DNA of 64,000 bases from Typhlomys cinereus (Eukaryota; Chordata; Mammalia; Rodentia; Platacanthomyidae): contig JALPQD010000160.1 in NCBI GenBank assembly GCA_023101885.1, positions 248,001 to 312,000 on the forward strand. The letters are read 5' to 3'. Position numbers and translations under genes: made by a program. Below, piece after piece: positions 1-10,885 of the stretch. Below the pieces are notes generated by a model. The model was given only the letters and a program-made list of their open reading frames with translations, was not told the origin of the DNA and did no database searches. Numbering within the stretch: the first letter of the stretch is position 1; each line of letters opens with the position of its first letter.

Positions 1-250
1 TAATCACAAAGGCTTATAAATAGGAAAGAAGGGGAAAGAAGACCTCAGAAGAAAGGGAACCAAGAAGAGAGTTAGGCATACACAATAAAGGACTCTCTGG
101 GAATTGGGGGGGAGGCACTGGGGGATGGGGAGGGAGGGAGGGAGGGAAAGCAGGGGGTTCGGGGGGAGGAGGAGGGAGGGAGGGAACTGGTCTACCTATT
201 AAGTTTGTATGAGCGGAAATAATAAAAAATGTATTTAAAAAAAAGAAAGA
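1..250 (+). mobile_element. L1 3' end (truncated by window edge)
   Basis: A guanine-rich polypurine block (about 105-190) is followed by the motif ACCTATTAAGTTTGTATGAG (191-215) and an A-rich tail. The same ending recurs at 1200-1250, 6766-6830 (reverse), 31550-31610 (reverse), 37860-37905 and 52680-52740 (reverse). This makes it the 3' terminus of a lineage L1 family. The 5' part lies outside the window or is absent. Confidence 0.8.
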
Positions 251-529
251 AAGGAGACAAAAGAACAACACACTTCAGTAGAGAAATTAGGCCACAGTCA
301 TGTACTGTGTGTAAATAGCGAGACATCTGATGCAGCTTATTCTCACTTCTCTTCCTGGTCACTTGGGATTGAACAGGTTTGATCTCACCGATCAGGGAAG
401 ATATAGGGACTGGAAGATAGACAATTATCATCCAGCAAATGGGACACCACCCTAACACACACACTACTGTGTCCTACTCCTGTTCTTCCATCTACCTTTG
501 AGTCTCAACTTATATTAAGATCTTTGTTT

Positions 530-1255
530 AAACAGTCTGTCTTTGGTTTGAAGATGACCTCCGTACCAGTTGGGATGCAGCCAAGTGCAGTGCAGGAAAA
601 GCAAAACTGAAAACAACAACAAACTATAATTCAGAACACCAAAGACCCTACATCATTCATCTGGAACCAGATCAGCCGAATCTCTCCCCATCTAAAGCTC
701 AGAGAACCTGATGGAAAAGGGGGTGGCAAGAATGTAAGAGCCTAAAGATGAGTAGGACCAACAATGTGCAAGATATTCCACACAAGTCAGGGCTGTAGCA
801 GCCAGAATATAGCCACAATAGGACTGGACCTTGCCTGAGACCTGCACAATAGCTGACATGTCAATAACCCCCCAAAGTCTAGCAAGGATTGCAGGGGAGA
901 AGACTTCAGGCAGTAGGATTCTTAGAGACAAGGGGTTAAACAGTCATAACAGAATTCCTATGCTAGCAGGCAGCCCAAGAAGGGTTGTAAGCTATGCCAC
1001 TGAGTCCTAAACTCTCATTAGTGTAAACGACTCAGAGGGAAACTCAGCATCCACATAAACAGATTCTCTGGAGGATGGAAGGGAGAAAACAGGAAGCACT
1101 AAGAGAGGAGGAGGGAAGGAAAAGGGGTGAGAGGGGGAGAGTTGGGAAGGGGGTACAGCAATGGGGGACAACAAGGGGGAAGGAAGGAGAGAGGGAGAAG
1201 GGGGTACCTATTGAGCTTATATAACTGGCAAAAATGTAATAAAAATAAATGGAAC
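530..1255 (+). mobile_element. 5'-truncated L1, 3' UTR only
   Basis: The start (GGGATGCAGCCAAGTGCAGTG) and the middle part match, in reverse complement, the 3' UTR of the L1 at 52.7-53.3 kb. The element continues into a G/A-rich tract (1080-1205), the terminal motif ACCTATTGAGCTTATATAA and an A-rich end with AATAAA. No ORF2 sequence is present. Target-site duplications were not obvious, so the exact 5' limit is approximate. Confidence 0.8.
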
Positions 1256-1944
1256 AGATTACACAGAGAAGTTTGTTGTCTCCACACCAGATCCTTGCAC
1301 TACCAGGCACATGTGAATCAGGTGAATCGACATGTTAGCTCTCTGTTCTTCAATTTCTGTGTTCTGTGCAATTTCTGTGTTGGTGGAAACTAAACTCTCT
1401 TCAAAGACAAATGGTGCCTCTTTGGGTTTTCCAATAGGATTGGATCCCTAATCTTCATTGAAAGAAGAGAGGAAACATCTGTGTTGTTTGATGCAGTGAC
1501 TGCTTGAAGAATCTTCCAAAAACAACAAAACTCCCCCATGATCCAGCCACCTTCACTCATCTGCTTTCGATTTGAACTTCAGAGGATCACAAATAAGTGA
1601 AAGGTTTCAAAATAAAACCCTCCATAAAAGTGTTTTTTTTTTGTTTTTTTTTTTTGCTCATGAGGTGAAAGCTGTGAAATGTAACAAATTGCACAATGAG
1701 TTCTTAGCCATATTTCTGGTCTTTTGTGAATTTTACTTTTTGCTGATAGAATTTACAAGCACAGAGTTGGTTACCACTTCCCTCCAAAGATTGTATATTT
1801 GGGAGTTGGAATATAGGGTAAGGGTAGAGGGTATTAGCACTTGCAAGTCTCTATGCTCAATCTGCAGCTTGCAAAAATAATCTTACACTTAATAATGATT
1901 ATAGACTATGTGGCAATATTTTAACTTATAACTCTTTTGATGAT
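1256..1944. other. Spacer, no gene seen
   Basis: AT-rich unique-looking sequence with a T-rich run at 1628-1656. The longest open frame (about 100 codons at 1572-1880) has no recognisable domain and low-complexity composition. Nothing else is supported here. Confidence 0.6.
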
Positions 1945-2251
1945 TCATTTATGATTTTTTTATAGATTTTGTACTTTTTTATTATTTATTCAATTGTGCA
2001 CGTGTGCATGTGTGCGTGTGTGTGTAGAACCATGGACAAATTCGGGAACCACCATGGACCGCCTCCACCTCCTCCTTGTTTCTCTGCCCCGAGATTCACA
2101 GGCTCTGCCCTACCAGGACCAGAAACACAGGCCGCCCCCACTTCCGCCCAGTGTCCATACGTAGCATCTAGGATCTGAACTCAGGACCTTCCGCCTGCAA
2201 GGCAGAGGCTTAACCCCTGAGCCACCTCTCCAGCCCCTCATTTATAATTTT
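1945..2251 (-). mobile_element. tRNA-derived SINE with target-site duplication
   Basis: Read on the minus strand, the element starts GGGGCTGGAGAGGTGGCTCA (tRNA A-box-like), has a B-box-like GAGTTCAGATCC, a unique GC-rich body, and a CA/TG tail ending in AATAAATAATAAAA. It is bounded by a 14-base direct repeat, TCATTTATGATTTT (1945-1958) and TCATTTATAATTTT (2238-2251), with one mismatch. The element proper is 1959-2237. Confidence 0.9.
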
Positions 2252-3219
2252 AAAACTTTATTAATGTTATGAATCAAAAATTTTCTCAAACATAAGTCCA
2301 GCTCTAATATGGCAATTAGGAATCAAAGTAACATCATCCTTATTTTATGACCCTTTCTAAAAATAGAATCATCATGGTTTATAAAGAAATCTCCTGACTT
2401 GTAGACAAAGTAATTCTCAAACTTTTCTTTGAATCTATTGCCCACTAATGCCATAACTGTTGCTTAACAGGGTTTTTGATGCTAAAACCCAGAAAAATTT
2501 TTCCTTCAGGTCCCTGCTCTGAATCCCTGGTGGAATATTATCTTCTTTCTTAATATAGTTTGTTTTAAAAGTTTTTCAATACCATAATGGTCATGTTGCT
2601 TTTAATGTCTCCCAAATCCTTTTATTTATTTTCTGTTTTGTGATTCGGCCTTATTGTCCTAGCCTGTGATAACCTCTCCCTGAACAATCCTTCCTGTTGA
2701 GCCACTATTGTTGCTCCTGAAGGCAGCCTAGTATGGTCGGCCATTCAATTCTTCTCAACAATCAAGCTAATGAAAAGGACTGGAAGTGAACCCGTGACAA
2801 AAGCGAAGCCAGTAAACTCCTTGGCACAAATTTAAAGTACAGTCTGAGAGGCTAAGCACTTTGTTAGGCAGAACTCAAGAAGAAGTTTGCATTGAGGCTG
2901 GAGTGTATGCCAGTGACATACAGCATGGTTTTATATGTAATTTAAAATGGAGAAGTGATAAGGAAACTAATGGAATGAGTGTGCAGAAGCCATCACTGAT
3001 ATTCATTAAAAGTATTGTTATACCTTAGCCTCCTTTTGCTTTTTATTTGTATCTTGGATACTCTTATGTGCAAAAAAATATGTTCCAATTATCTTGATTT
3101 AAACAAATTTATTAAATAACAGTCATGGATCTCTCACATTCTTAACTTTCTAGAATTTAAACAAATGGAATATTCCAGTTTTTGCTTGATCTGAAACCTG
3201 TTGATTGGAATGGAGATGG
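2252..3219. other. Spacer, no gene seen
   Basis: AT-rich sequence downstream of DKK1. No splice-framed coding, repeat head or RNA gene was recognised. Confidence 0.55.
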
Positions 3220-3660
3220 GATATCCCTCTGTTGCAGTTACTCCACATTGTTGCTGATAAAATCATCACCAAACAGCTGAAGGGAACAAGGGATTTATTT
3301 TCTTACAACAGACTAGTTACCATTCCTTATCCAGCTTCATAGGAAAGCTCACATCAAAACCAGAGCTGAGTGAACTGGTCACACCACATGCACATAATGG
3401 CTGAGAGAGGGATGATCCTTACTTTCCAGACCAGCATGTCTAGCCAAGTATACACAATGATGTTCTTCTCTCAAACAGTTCCCTCTATTTACTCACCTGC
3501 TCAGGGTCTAGTTTCGCCCACATGGTCTGGGCTTGCCCCATCCACTAAACAATCTCTTGCAGGTTTGTTCTGGGCTTAACTCAACTACTAATTCTCTACA
3601 AATGTGCCCAGAGCTCGAACCCTCAACCATCAAGTTGACACCTGTGCCTAACTAGGACAC
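3220..3660 (+). mobile_element. hAT-like rodent repeat (URR1-type), degraded
   Basis: The layout resembles the ubiquitous rodent repeat URR1: GGGATTTATTTTCTTACAAC early, a central TTCCCTCTATTTACTCACCT, CTAAACAATCTCTTGCAGG, and the ending ATCAAGTTGACACCTGTGCC. A second copy with the same landmarks in the same order is at 40.2-40.6 kb. The family name is from memory of the consensus; copies are diverged. Confidence 0.55.
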
Positions 3661-6600
3661 ACTGTGCTTTTTTCCCCTTGAAATGAAAGGGCCTAGAGGG
3701 ATGGTGCTTCAAATGTCTCCAGTGTTTCTGATGTTTTTCTCAATAGTTCTAGTCTAACTTTATTAATTTTCAATGTGCTAAAATTCAGCTGTTAAAATAT
3801 AAGAAACTGTATGTTTTTAACCTGATGATAAAAAAAATTAGTGGCAACCTCAAGATAGGAATACTGGCAAACATTACTGTTATGCATCTGTATTCTTACA
3901 AATATATTCTAAAGTCTATTCTCTCTGATATGATCAATGAGGTTGTAGTCGTTGTTCATCATTTGTTTAGAAACTGAGGGAGATAGAAATGTATCCCAAA
4001 TCTGCCAGATTCCAGAGACCATAACTATTTTGCTAAACTATTTGTTGATTGCTTTCCTTGCTGAACAGTGAACTCACTAAAATTAGAAACCAATATTGCA
4101 AAAAAAAATTGAGATCTTTTAAAATCTTCTCCAAAGACCCACTGGGTAGGCTAACCGAGTAAGTATACATTGAAAAAAAAAATCCTTAGCATTGCTAGAT
4201 GGTAAATGGTAATCTTTGGTAATTGACATGATTGCATATTTCTGCACCATTACCACCATATGTCAAATATATAAAACCTCACATTATGTTCACATTTTAG
4301 AACAAAAAAGCATGATACATATTATAAACTATTTTTCTATATTCTATATCTAAACATGTTTAGATAATTTTTATATTTTGATTTTGTACCCAACATAATA
4401 TTTCAGAAGGTAGGAGAATTATAATTAAAGATTTAAATGTAAGACATTTTAATAAACCCAGTGATTATATTGTCTAATTTTATTTGAGATTATAAAAGAC
4501 AACCAGGCACGGTGACACATTCTCATAATACAAACACCTTGGCAAGCAAGCCTTACATGGGGAGATGTGTGTGTGTGTATGAGAGAGAGAGAGAGAGAGG
4601 GAGAGAGAGAGAGACAGAGAGAGAGAGAAGAGAAAGAGAGACAGAGAGACTGAGAGACAGAGAGAGACAGAGAGAATAAAGTTTGGTAATATAACCAGTT
4701 TAAAATTAATGGCCCTGCTTACAACTCAACTTCAAAAGTGGCAGTGAGTGCTAATTTGACTATAAAATTGGAAGTACTCAAATAATGTAAAAATGCGCAA
4801 GTGGATAATTATGTATAGTGAATTCTATGAATAAATTATAAAACTCAAATTATTATGGGAAAATTATAAAAGGTATTTATATTGCTTGAAATATTAGCAA
4901 TCACATTTGACTACATGTTTAGTTGCTAGACAATATATCTTACTTGCTCCTATCAGATTATGCAAAATTTGAATAGTTTGAAATGCCCACTTATTCTGGA
5001 AAAACAAACAGAAAAAAAGAGGTTGAGGGACTAAAAGTTTTAATACCTAGGAGAATAACACAACCTTCAAATGATTATTGTTTACTATGAGAGCAAGTTG
5101 TATTTATCTTTTTTCTTCTTTAACACAATGAAAGCTTATTGTACCTAGATTAGTGGCAAGCAGGCATCTTTACATTGCACCCCTACCTGCTTAAAGTAGC
5201 TAGTGAAAGCATAGCTGCTGGCTTCTGGTTTGACATGTCAGACTCCACCACAATCCTACAACTATACCACAATAGAAGTACGAAAATTGTGTAGCTGCAG
5301 TGCAGTTAAATCAAAAACCTATAGAGCAACCTTACTGATAATAGTTAAGGGTTAAATATGTTAATACATAATCTTTCCCATATAAAACAAACAATGCAAC
5401 CATAAGAAACTAAGTCACATCTTTCATTGTTACATAGAATATTTTTCAGGACACTCAAAGTAGACTTCATGGACATAAAATGCTAAAATATCTTGTGAAA
5501 GGTTCTCTTGTGCAAGCATTCAAATAGTTTAAAAGTAACAACACACAAAACCTTTTTGGCAGGTAATAGCTGAAAGTTCTAGATTCCTTAAAAGATGTTA
5601 TTTGGAGTTTCCACTGTTCATGACTTCCCTTTTCTGGCCTCCTATTAGTAAAATATCTAAAGTTTTTCCCCATCTTCTTATGTAGAATTTCCTTTTCATG
5701 GCCTCTGTTCCTGTCACCATTGGGATGCTGGGGAGCAAGAAAGGGTATTGATTGACTTCTGGCTCTCAGACTCTATCCTGTGATGGTCTACAGGGAAGGG
5801 CTAGACATATGTCTTTAGAAGTCGAACTGTGTAGAAATGGAAGTCTTCAGCCATGACTGGATCCTAATAAAGGAGATCCAGTAACCAGAGTTCTTTAAAC
5901 ATTTACTCTTCTCTTAGAAGGCTTTTCCATGAAAAGGTTACCTGTTTCCTTCCCTCTGTGTTTTATTGCGAATGACAGGCCAGAGCAGTGGCTTTCCTGG
6001 CACTTCATGCAGCAAACACACACAGAAGTTTCTCTGAATGGAGAAGCTGAGACTGGCAGACAAAGGAAAGAGGCCACAGACATCCTGCTAGGTGCCCTCA
6101 GCCAGCCAAAAGAAGTTCGTGTCCTATTGATTGAGCTCCTTAAAACTGAACCACTTCCGGGAACACAAAACCAACACATATTCTAGGACATTTGTACTAT
6201 TTAAGGAAACTTTTGGGACAACTGGTCAGTTGCTACTATGCTTTGACTGTGTGGAACCCAGTGTTTTGTGGTTTTGATGTAGACTTTCAGAATACTACAG
6301 AATAAATATATTGGGAAGGTTTTTTTCTCCTTCTCTAGCAGAAATATCAGATTTGGCAAGTAAAGACACAAAGACAACTTAGATTTCACAGTTGGGGGTT
6401 TTCTTTAAAGCAATATATCCCTATTTTCATCATAATCAGGACATTATAGTTTAAGCAAAAATCGAAATATTCAGTCTCCTAACAAAAGAGGTAGTAGAAT
6501 GTGCTTAGATTTGTGATTACTGTCTAATAATTTTTTTGAGCTTGAAAGTGACAATATGTCTTCATCTTTAATTTTTGTAATTCACACATGTCATTTTCCA

Positions 6601-6763
6601 AAGAGAAAAATTCACCTAAATTTTTGTAAGAGTTAATTGGGCTAGTCACAAATTAAACTTCAAAGGTCTATAATCTTAAGAATAAAGAAAACTATGTCTA
6701 AAGGAGAAAATAGGTGGATTTCTCCATTTTTCAGCAGTAGAATGCATATGCTACTAATGATAA
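3661..6763. other. Spacer downstream of DKK1
   Basis: About 3 kb without a supported gene. It contains a weak B1-like stretch at 4500-4565, followed by a GT/GA microsatellite. Two short opposite-strand open frames around 5895-6186 lie over the same DNA and neither shows a recognisable domain. Confidence 0.55.
4500..4678 (+). repeat. B1-like fragment plus (GT)n/(GA)n repeat
   Basis: AACCAGGCACGGTGACACAT resembles the start of a 7SL-derived B1 element, but little of the body remains. From about 4566 the sequence is GT then imperfect GA repeats to about 4675. Confidence 0.5.
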
Positions 6764-7145
6764 TTTATTATTATTATTATTATTTCCGCTCATACAAACT
6801 TAACAGGTACACCGGTCCCCTCCCTCCCTCCACCTCCCCCCGACCCCCCTGCTCCCTCCTCCCCTCCCCCTTCCCTCCCCGTCTCCCAGTGTCTTCCCCC
6901 CATCCCCAGAGCATCCTTTAATGTGCATGCCAAACTCTCCTCTGGATCCTCCTCTCCGATGAAGTGCAAGGACCCAGGGGCATTTCCCAGAACGCTTTCC
7001 TGTGTTCCCCTTAAGCTTAGGAACACTACTGTGACTGTCAGTCCCTAGCCTCCAAGGATCCTAGTGCCTTTAGCAAATGCTAGACTTCGTGGGGTCAATA
7101 ATGTGTTGGACATAGCGCAGGTCATGCACTGTCTAATAAAAAGTC
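6764..7145 (-). mobile_element. 5'-truncated L1, 3' UTR
   Basis: On the plus strand it begins with TTATTATTATTATT, then the reversed L1 terminal motif CGCTCATACAAACTTAACAG, a C-rich tract and 3' UTR sequence. This matches the copy at 31.5-31.8 kb and, further in, the one at 52.9-53.06 kb. The 5' truncation point is near 7140; no clear target duplication was found. Confidence 0.8.
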
Positions 7146-7354
7146 AGGGTAACTAAACCAAGCCTACTTTATTAGTTTAAATATTTAAAATATTACAAAT
7201 TGTTTGGTGTAAAGTTGGCATGACCTTCTTACCTATATTTCCATACATTCCTTTCTTCCCTTTCATTGAGTATTAGAGTATCACTCTATTTCACCTGTCC
7301 TACCTTTTCCAACAGGCATTGACCATTTAAGCAAATACTAGTTTATTAGAACCT

Positions 7355-7500
7355 ATATTTTGTTGCTGCTTTTAGACATAGTCTTTCACTTTGTAGTCCA
7401 GGCTGACCTGGATCTCAGAGGGAGCCTAGAGTGCCCTTGAGTTCATGCATATCCTCCTGCCTGTGCCTCCTAAATGTCTGAGTCATTACGCACAGCAGGA
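7355..7500 (-). mobile_element. B1-like (7SL-derived) SINE
   Basis: The phrases GTAGTCCAGGCTGACCTGGA, CTCAGAGGGAGCC and TCCTCCTGCCTGTGCCTCC are the reverse complement of the typical rodent B1 body. It is short and diverged. Confidence 0.7.
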
Positions 7501-7714
7501 AAAGTAGTTTTGAAAAGTGAGAGATCAGATTCAATTCCATACCACTATGATCTTTTGGGTTAAACAAATAGTGGAGTTTATGCTTTGTCTCAAGTGTAGA
7601 CAACATATTTTCAGTAACTGTTTTCTACTTTGACCATGTCTTTAAAACAATGTGAATACTGCAGTCCCCAAATTTATCTGTCCTCACAACAATTCATGAT
7701 ATTAAATGGTAAAT

Positions 7715-7720
7715 TTTATT
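7715..7720 (-). terminator. DKK1: Candidate polyadenylation signal AATAAA of DKK1
   Basis: TTTATT on the plus strand is AATAAA in the direction of DKK1, about 570 bases after the stop codon. It is the nearest canonical hexamer downstream of the gene. Confidence 0.5.
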
Positions 7721-7737
7721 TCAAGGACTATAACTGA

Positions 7738-7738
7738 C

Positions 7739-7796
<58 letters not shown>
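7738..7796 (+). repeat. (GA)n microsatellite
   Basis: About 58 bases of nearly pure GA on the plus strand. It lies inside the inferred DKK1 3' UTR, so the mRNA would carry a (UC)n tract just before the poly(A) signal. Confidence 0.95.
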
Positions 7797-7798
<2 letters not shown>

Positions 7799-8287
7799 CT
7801 AAGCATTGGGACAGTACACTTTAGAGACTAAACTACAATTTTCACGTTGAATTTTAAATAGCAATCACTAGTCATTTCCAGAACTCTTTGCATTCTACAT
7901 TCTAGGAATAAAAGGAGAAAGGATGGAGACTCTTCTGAAAATTATTTCAACTCAGTACAGAATGTTTATCAGTCAAGATAATAATTGGTGTGTACGAACA
8001 TTTACATGCCAAGAAAACAAAACAGTGTAGCACTTTTAGAAAAATAATTACAGTTTTGTTGCATTTACAGGTAAGCACCACACTAAAAATTTACAACACA
8101 GTAATTTACTGCAATCACAGGACAGTTCCATAAAGAAACAAAGCTCTCACACTCCAGAATTTCAGAAGGTATTATCGGAATGCTTAACTATAGATGCAAA
8201 TTTGTACATCCTTAGGGTTGAGCCGACAAAGGTGATAAAGGTTTTTGTAGCATGTTAGGTGGAGTCCATGAGGTTCCAATGGCTGGT

Positions 8288-8541
8288 TTAGTGTCTCTGG
8301 CAGGTGTGAAGCCTGGAGGAATTACTGGACTGATGATGGTCCTTCTGTATCCGGCAAGACAGACCTTCTCCACAGTAACAACGCTGGAATATCTCTAGAC
8401 CATGGGAGCCTTTTCTCCTGTGTTTGGTGCACACCTGACCTTCTTTGAGAACAGGTTTACAGATCTTGGACCAGAAGTGTCTTGCACAACACAGACCTGT
8501 GGCACAGTCTGAGGAGCGCAGACAGATAGAGCCTTCTTGTC
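8288..8541 (-). CDS. DKK1: DKK1 exon 4 (coding part)
   Basis: Encodes residues 183-266, the colipase-fold second cysteine-rich domain that binds LRP6 and Kremen, followed by TAA (8290-8288). Acceptor CCACAG|GAC. Intron 3 is 115 bases. Confidence 0.97.
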
Positions 8542-10634
8542 CTGTGGAGGAGACAGTAGGGAAATGATATAGTTACTGCTGGGCCTGCATCATTTCATTA
8601 AAGACACTTTGGGTGTGCTAACAAAGAAGTATGAGCTTTAAGGTCTTTTCATCTACCTTTGGTGTGATACATTTTGGAAGCCAGTGTAGTTCTCCTAGGG
8701 TATCCATCCAAGGTGCCTTGATCATTACCAAAGTTTTCAACGATGCTTTCCTCAATTTCCTCTCGATGGACAGGGCTGTGGTCAGAAGGCATGCATATTC
8801 CTAAAGAAGAGGAAATAGCAATTAATCTCCAGGATATAATGTGCTATTGCAAATAGCCATGACAGGAGCAGTCTATTATGCCTACACTAACATGAGACAC
8901 CTCATTAAGGTGCCTTTCTTTTAAACATAAGCTAAAGTTCCTCCCTAGTGTTAATGCAAAACTCTCCGATGTACTAATGATAGCATGAATGAATACACTG
9001 CTCGGTCACATGGAACACCTCGTGAACAGCCATTTAAAATGCTTTCCCACTGATTGTGGCTGCAGTGGTAAGACTTCTGTCTTAATATCTGTTTTAATAA
9101 TACCTTGGGGTATTATTCACTTAGGAAGTTCAGTCACTTAGGAAAATTATTCTTCAGAATAACTTCTCTGTTGTTGGCGCTGTATGGGCATCTCTAGTTG
9201 TGGCTGGAAGATTACAATCTCACTTACCAGTTGCTTTACTGTATAATTTCTATATTAAAGAGGTTTAGTCAGTTCACCCTGGAGTGCTAGGAGGTTAGCC
9301 ACCGTGTGAGTTTATTTCTGGAGACCTATTTGAGACATTAACATTTTGTGGATCTGTGGTTGGGGGGGCATTTATTTTAAGGCAGTCAAATTTGGAGGTA
9401 AGGGGAAGGGTGGAGAAACAAGGATGTGAGGGTACCACCACCTCTCTTAAAAAGGGCCAGCATCAAGACTGACTGGGACAATGGCTTTCATTGGGAGAAA
9501 AAGAGGGTATGGGACTGAGTAATATGGGGGTGAAAATAACTTACATTCCACTGCTTTCATGAATGAAACTGTCAGAATAATAAAAGTTAAAAGGTCACAT
9601 AAAATAAAGTAATTGAATAATCATATACCTATTAAAATCATCCAGTAAGCAAAATAAATTAACAAATTAAAATAGGTCAGCATAGCCTAGTCACCCTGGC
9701 CCATGCCTGGCAACAGTTTCATCATTCAGAGATGAGGAGTAACAGAACAGTAACATGATCGTCACAATCAAAAAAATGGATTAGGGAAGCCAATCACCTT
9801 GGCCTCCTTGGGGGTATTTTCTGAATAACCCCACTGGCCTCCGTCCCTACCTTCCCCAAGTGACCTGAAGACTACCTTCAGATAATTTTTTTTCTGAAAG
9901 GGTCCAGTCCTAGATAAAGTGTCCTTTGATCACCAAGAGACCTAGAGGAAGAGGACGAAGTAGCCCGCAGGCTTAGCACCTGCTGACAGGTGGAGCCTCA
10001 GAGGCGGGACGTGTACCGCCGGCGAGGGGGGCTGAGATACCTACCGTTTTTACAGTAGTTTCCCGGGCAGCACATAGCGTGGCGCATGCAGCGTTTCCGG
10101 CGCTTCCTGCAGGCAAGGCAGATTTGCACCGCCGCTCCGCGGCTGGGCCCGGCGCAGTACTCTTCTGCCGCGCACTCTTCGTCCTCCGCGCACTGGAAGG
10201 GCTGCGGGAGCGAGAAGGTGAGGGGCCAGCCTCCCATGCTCGAGGACCCCAAGGCTCCTGTCCATCCGCTTCTGCTAACAGGCAGCGACGATGCCCAAGG
10301 CGCCCAGACTCTCACTGCTCCCTGTTCTCTAAGCCAGACCCCTTCAGGGTTCGGCAGCCTCCTGGATCCCCCGGAACCCCCGTCTCACCTGGTAGTTGTC
10401 CAGAGTCTGGTACTTGTTCCCGCCTTCGTGCAGAACTCCGGGCGCCACGCTGACCGCGGAGCCCGGCTGCCCGGCAGCGCCGCCCAGCGGCGGGGGCAGG
10501 TTCTTGATCGCGTTGGAATTGATCAGGACCGAGTTCAAGGTGGCGCTCACGCCCAGCGCAGGCTGGCTGCCCACAGCCGCCGCCACCAGAGCCACCCAGA
10601 ACCGAGCCGCTGCTGCTGCGCCCAGCGCCGTCAT
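8288..10634 (-). CDS. DKK1: Dickkopf-1, secreted Wnt antagonist (4 exons, complete)
   Basis: DKK1 binds LRP5/6 and Kremen outside the cell and blocks canonical Wnt signalling. Joining 10634-10389, 10201-10045, 8800-8657 and 8541-8288 gives 801 bases, 266 residues plus stop, the length of human DKK1. All three introns are GT-AG and the frame closes exactly. The sequence shows a signal peptide (about 1-29), the NAI motif of the LRP6-binding N-terminal peptide (41-43), a first cysteine-rich domain with ten cysteines (86, 92, 98, 110, 113, 120, 126, 127, 132, 137), an acidic linker, and the colipase-like second domain from C189 to the C-terminal CQRH. An NSS glycosylation site is at 256. The start codon sits in the GAG-ATG-A context with the signal peptide directly behind it. 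PRKG1 lies upstream on the same strand, as in other mammals. Confidence 0.98.
8657..8800 (-). CDS. DKK1: DKK1 exon 3 (linker)
   Basis: 144 bases, phase 1 at both ends. Encodes the last cysteine of domain 1 and the linker, with the phrases [20 protein letters not shown] and [16 protein letters not shown]. Acceptor TTTAG|GAA and donor AAAG|GTAGAT. Intron 2 upstream is about 1.24 kb and contains no recognised gene. Confidence 0.96.
10045..10201 (-). CDS. DKK1: DKK1 exon 2
   Basis: 157 bases encoding 52 residues and one base of the next codon. It holds nine of the ten cysteines of the first cysteine-rich domain and the basic RKRRKRC stretch. Acceptor CCGCAG|CCC and donor ACG|GTAGGT. The usual PYPC entry into the domain reads PFQC here. 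Confidence 0.97.
10389..10634 (-). CDS. DKK1: DKK1 exon 1 (coding part)
   Basis: Encodes residues 1-82, starting [17 protein letters not shown] and ending YQTLDNYQ. The donor CAG|GTGAGA is intact and the phase at the end is 0. Intron 1 is only 187 bases. Confidence 0.97.
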
Positions 10635-10790
10635 CTCCGAAGGACTGACCGGGGCGGGAGGACAGAAGAGGGAGGACTCGCTTAGCCAGCCTAGCCGCAG
10701 AGACTGCTTGCTGCCAGGCGCGGCTGCAGAGTCCCGGTCTCCGCAAGCCTTGGACGGTGGAAGCTGGATCGTGGGGCGCACGCAGCTCTG
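10635..10790 (-). other. DKK1: DKK1 5' UTR (inferred)
   Basis: Sequence between the start codon and the expected transcription start, about 25-30 bases below the TATA box. The exact start site is inferred from TATA spacing only. Confidence 0.6.
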
Positions 10791-10815
10791 TGCCGCCACC
10801 GGCCTGGAGGCCGCC

Positions 10816-10821
10816 TTTATA
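10816..10821 (-). promoter_or_regulatory. DKK1: TATA box of DKK1
   Basis: TATAAA on the minus strand within CCCCAGTATAAAGGCGG, about 180 bases before the start codon and set in GC-rich sequence. The spacing fits the short 5' UTR known for DKK1 in mammals. Confidence 0.85.
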
Positions 10822-10859
10822 CTGGGGCTCGCAGCATTCCCGGCCCCTCGGGAAGAGAC

Positions 10860-10885
10860 TACAAAGCCGGGATGGGATTTCAAAG
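10860..10885. promoter_or_regulatory. Two TCF/LEF-type sites in the DKK1 proximal promoter
   Basis: TACAAAG (10860-10866) and TTCAAAG (10879-10885) both match WWCAAAG, the core bound by TCF/LEF. They lie just upstream of the TATA box. DKK1 is an established direct Wnt/beta-catenin feedback target, so such sites are expected; occupancy is inferred. Confidence 0.5.

Larger units (their letters stand above)
7695..8287 (-). other. DKK1: DKK1 3' UTR (inferred)
   Basis: Sequence directly after the DKK1 stop codon, without recognisable interspersed repeats until a GA microsatellite. The only AATAAA on the sense strand in this stretch is at 7720-7715. The end near 7695 is inferred from that signal, giving a UTR of about 590 bases. 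No transcript evidence was available. Confidence 0.55.

Noticed and set aside
5895..6186. Two overlapping open frames of 85-94 codons on opposite strands
   Set aside because: No recognisable domain, no splice or promoter context and no paralogous frame in the window. Length is compatible with chance.
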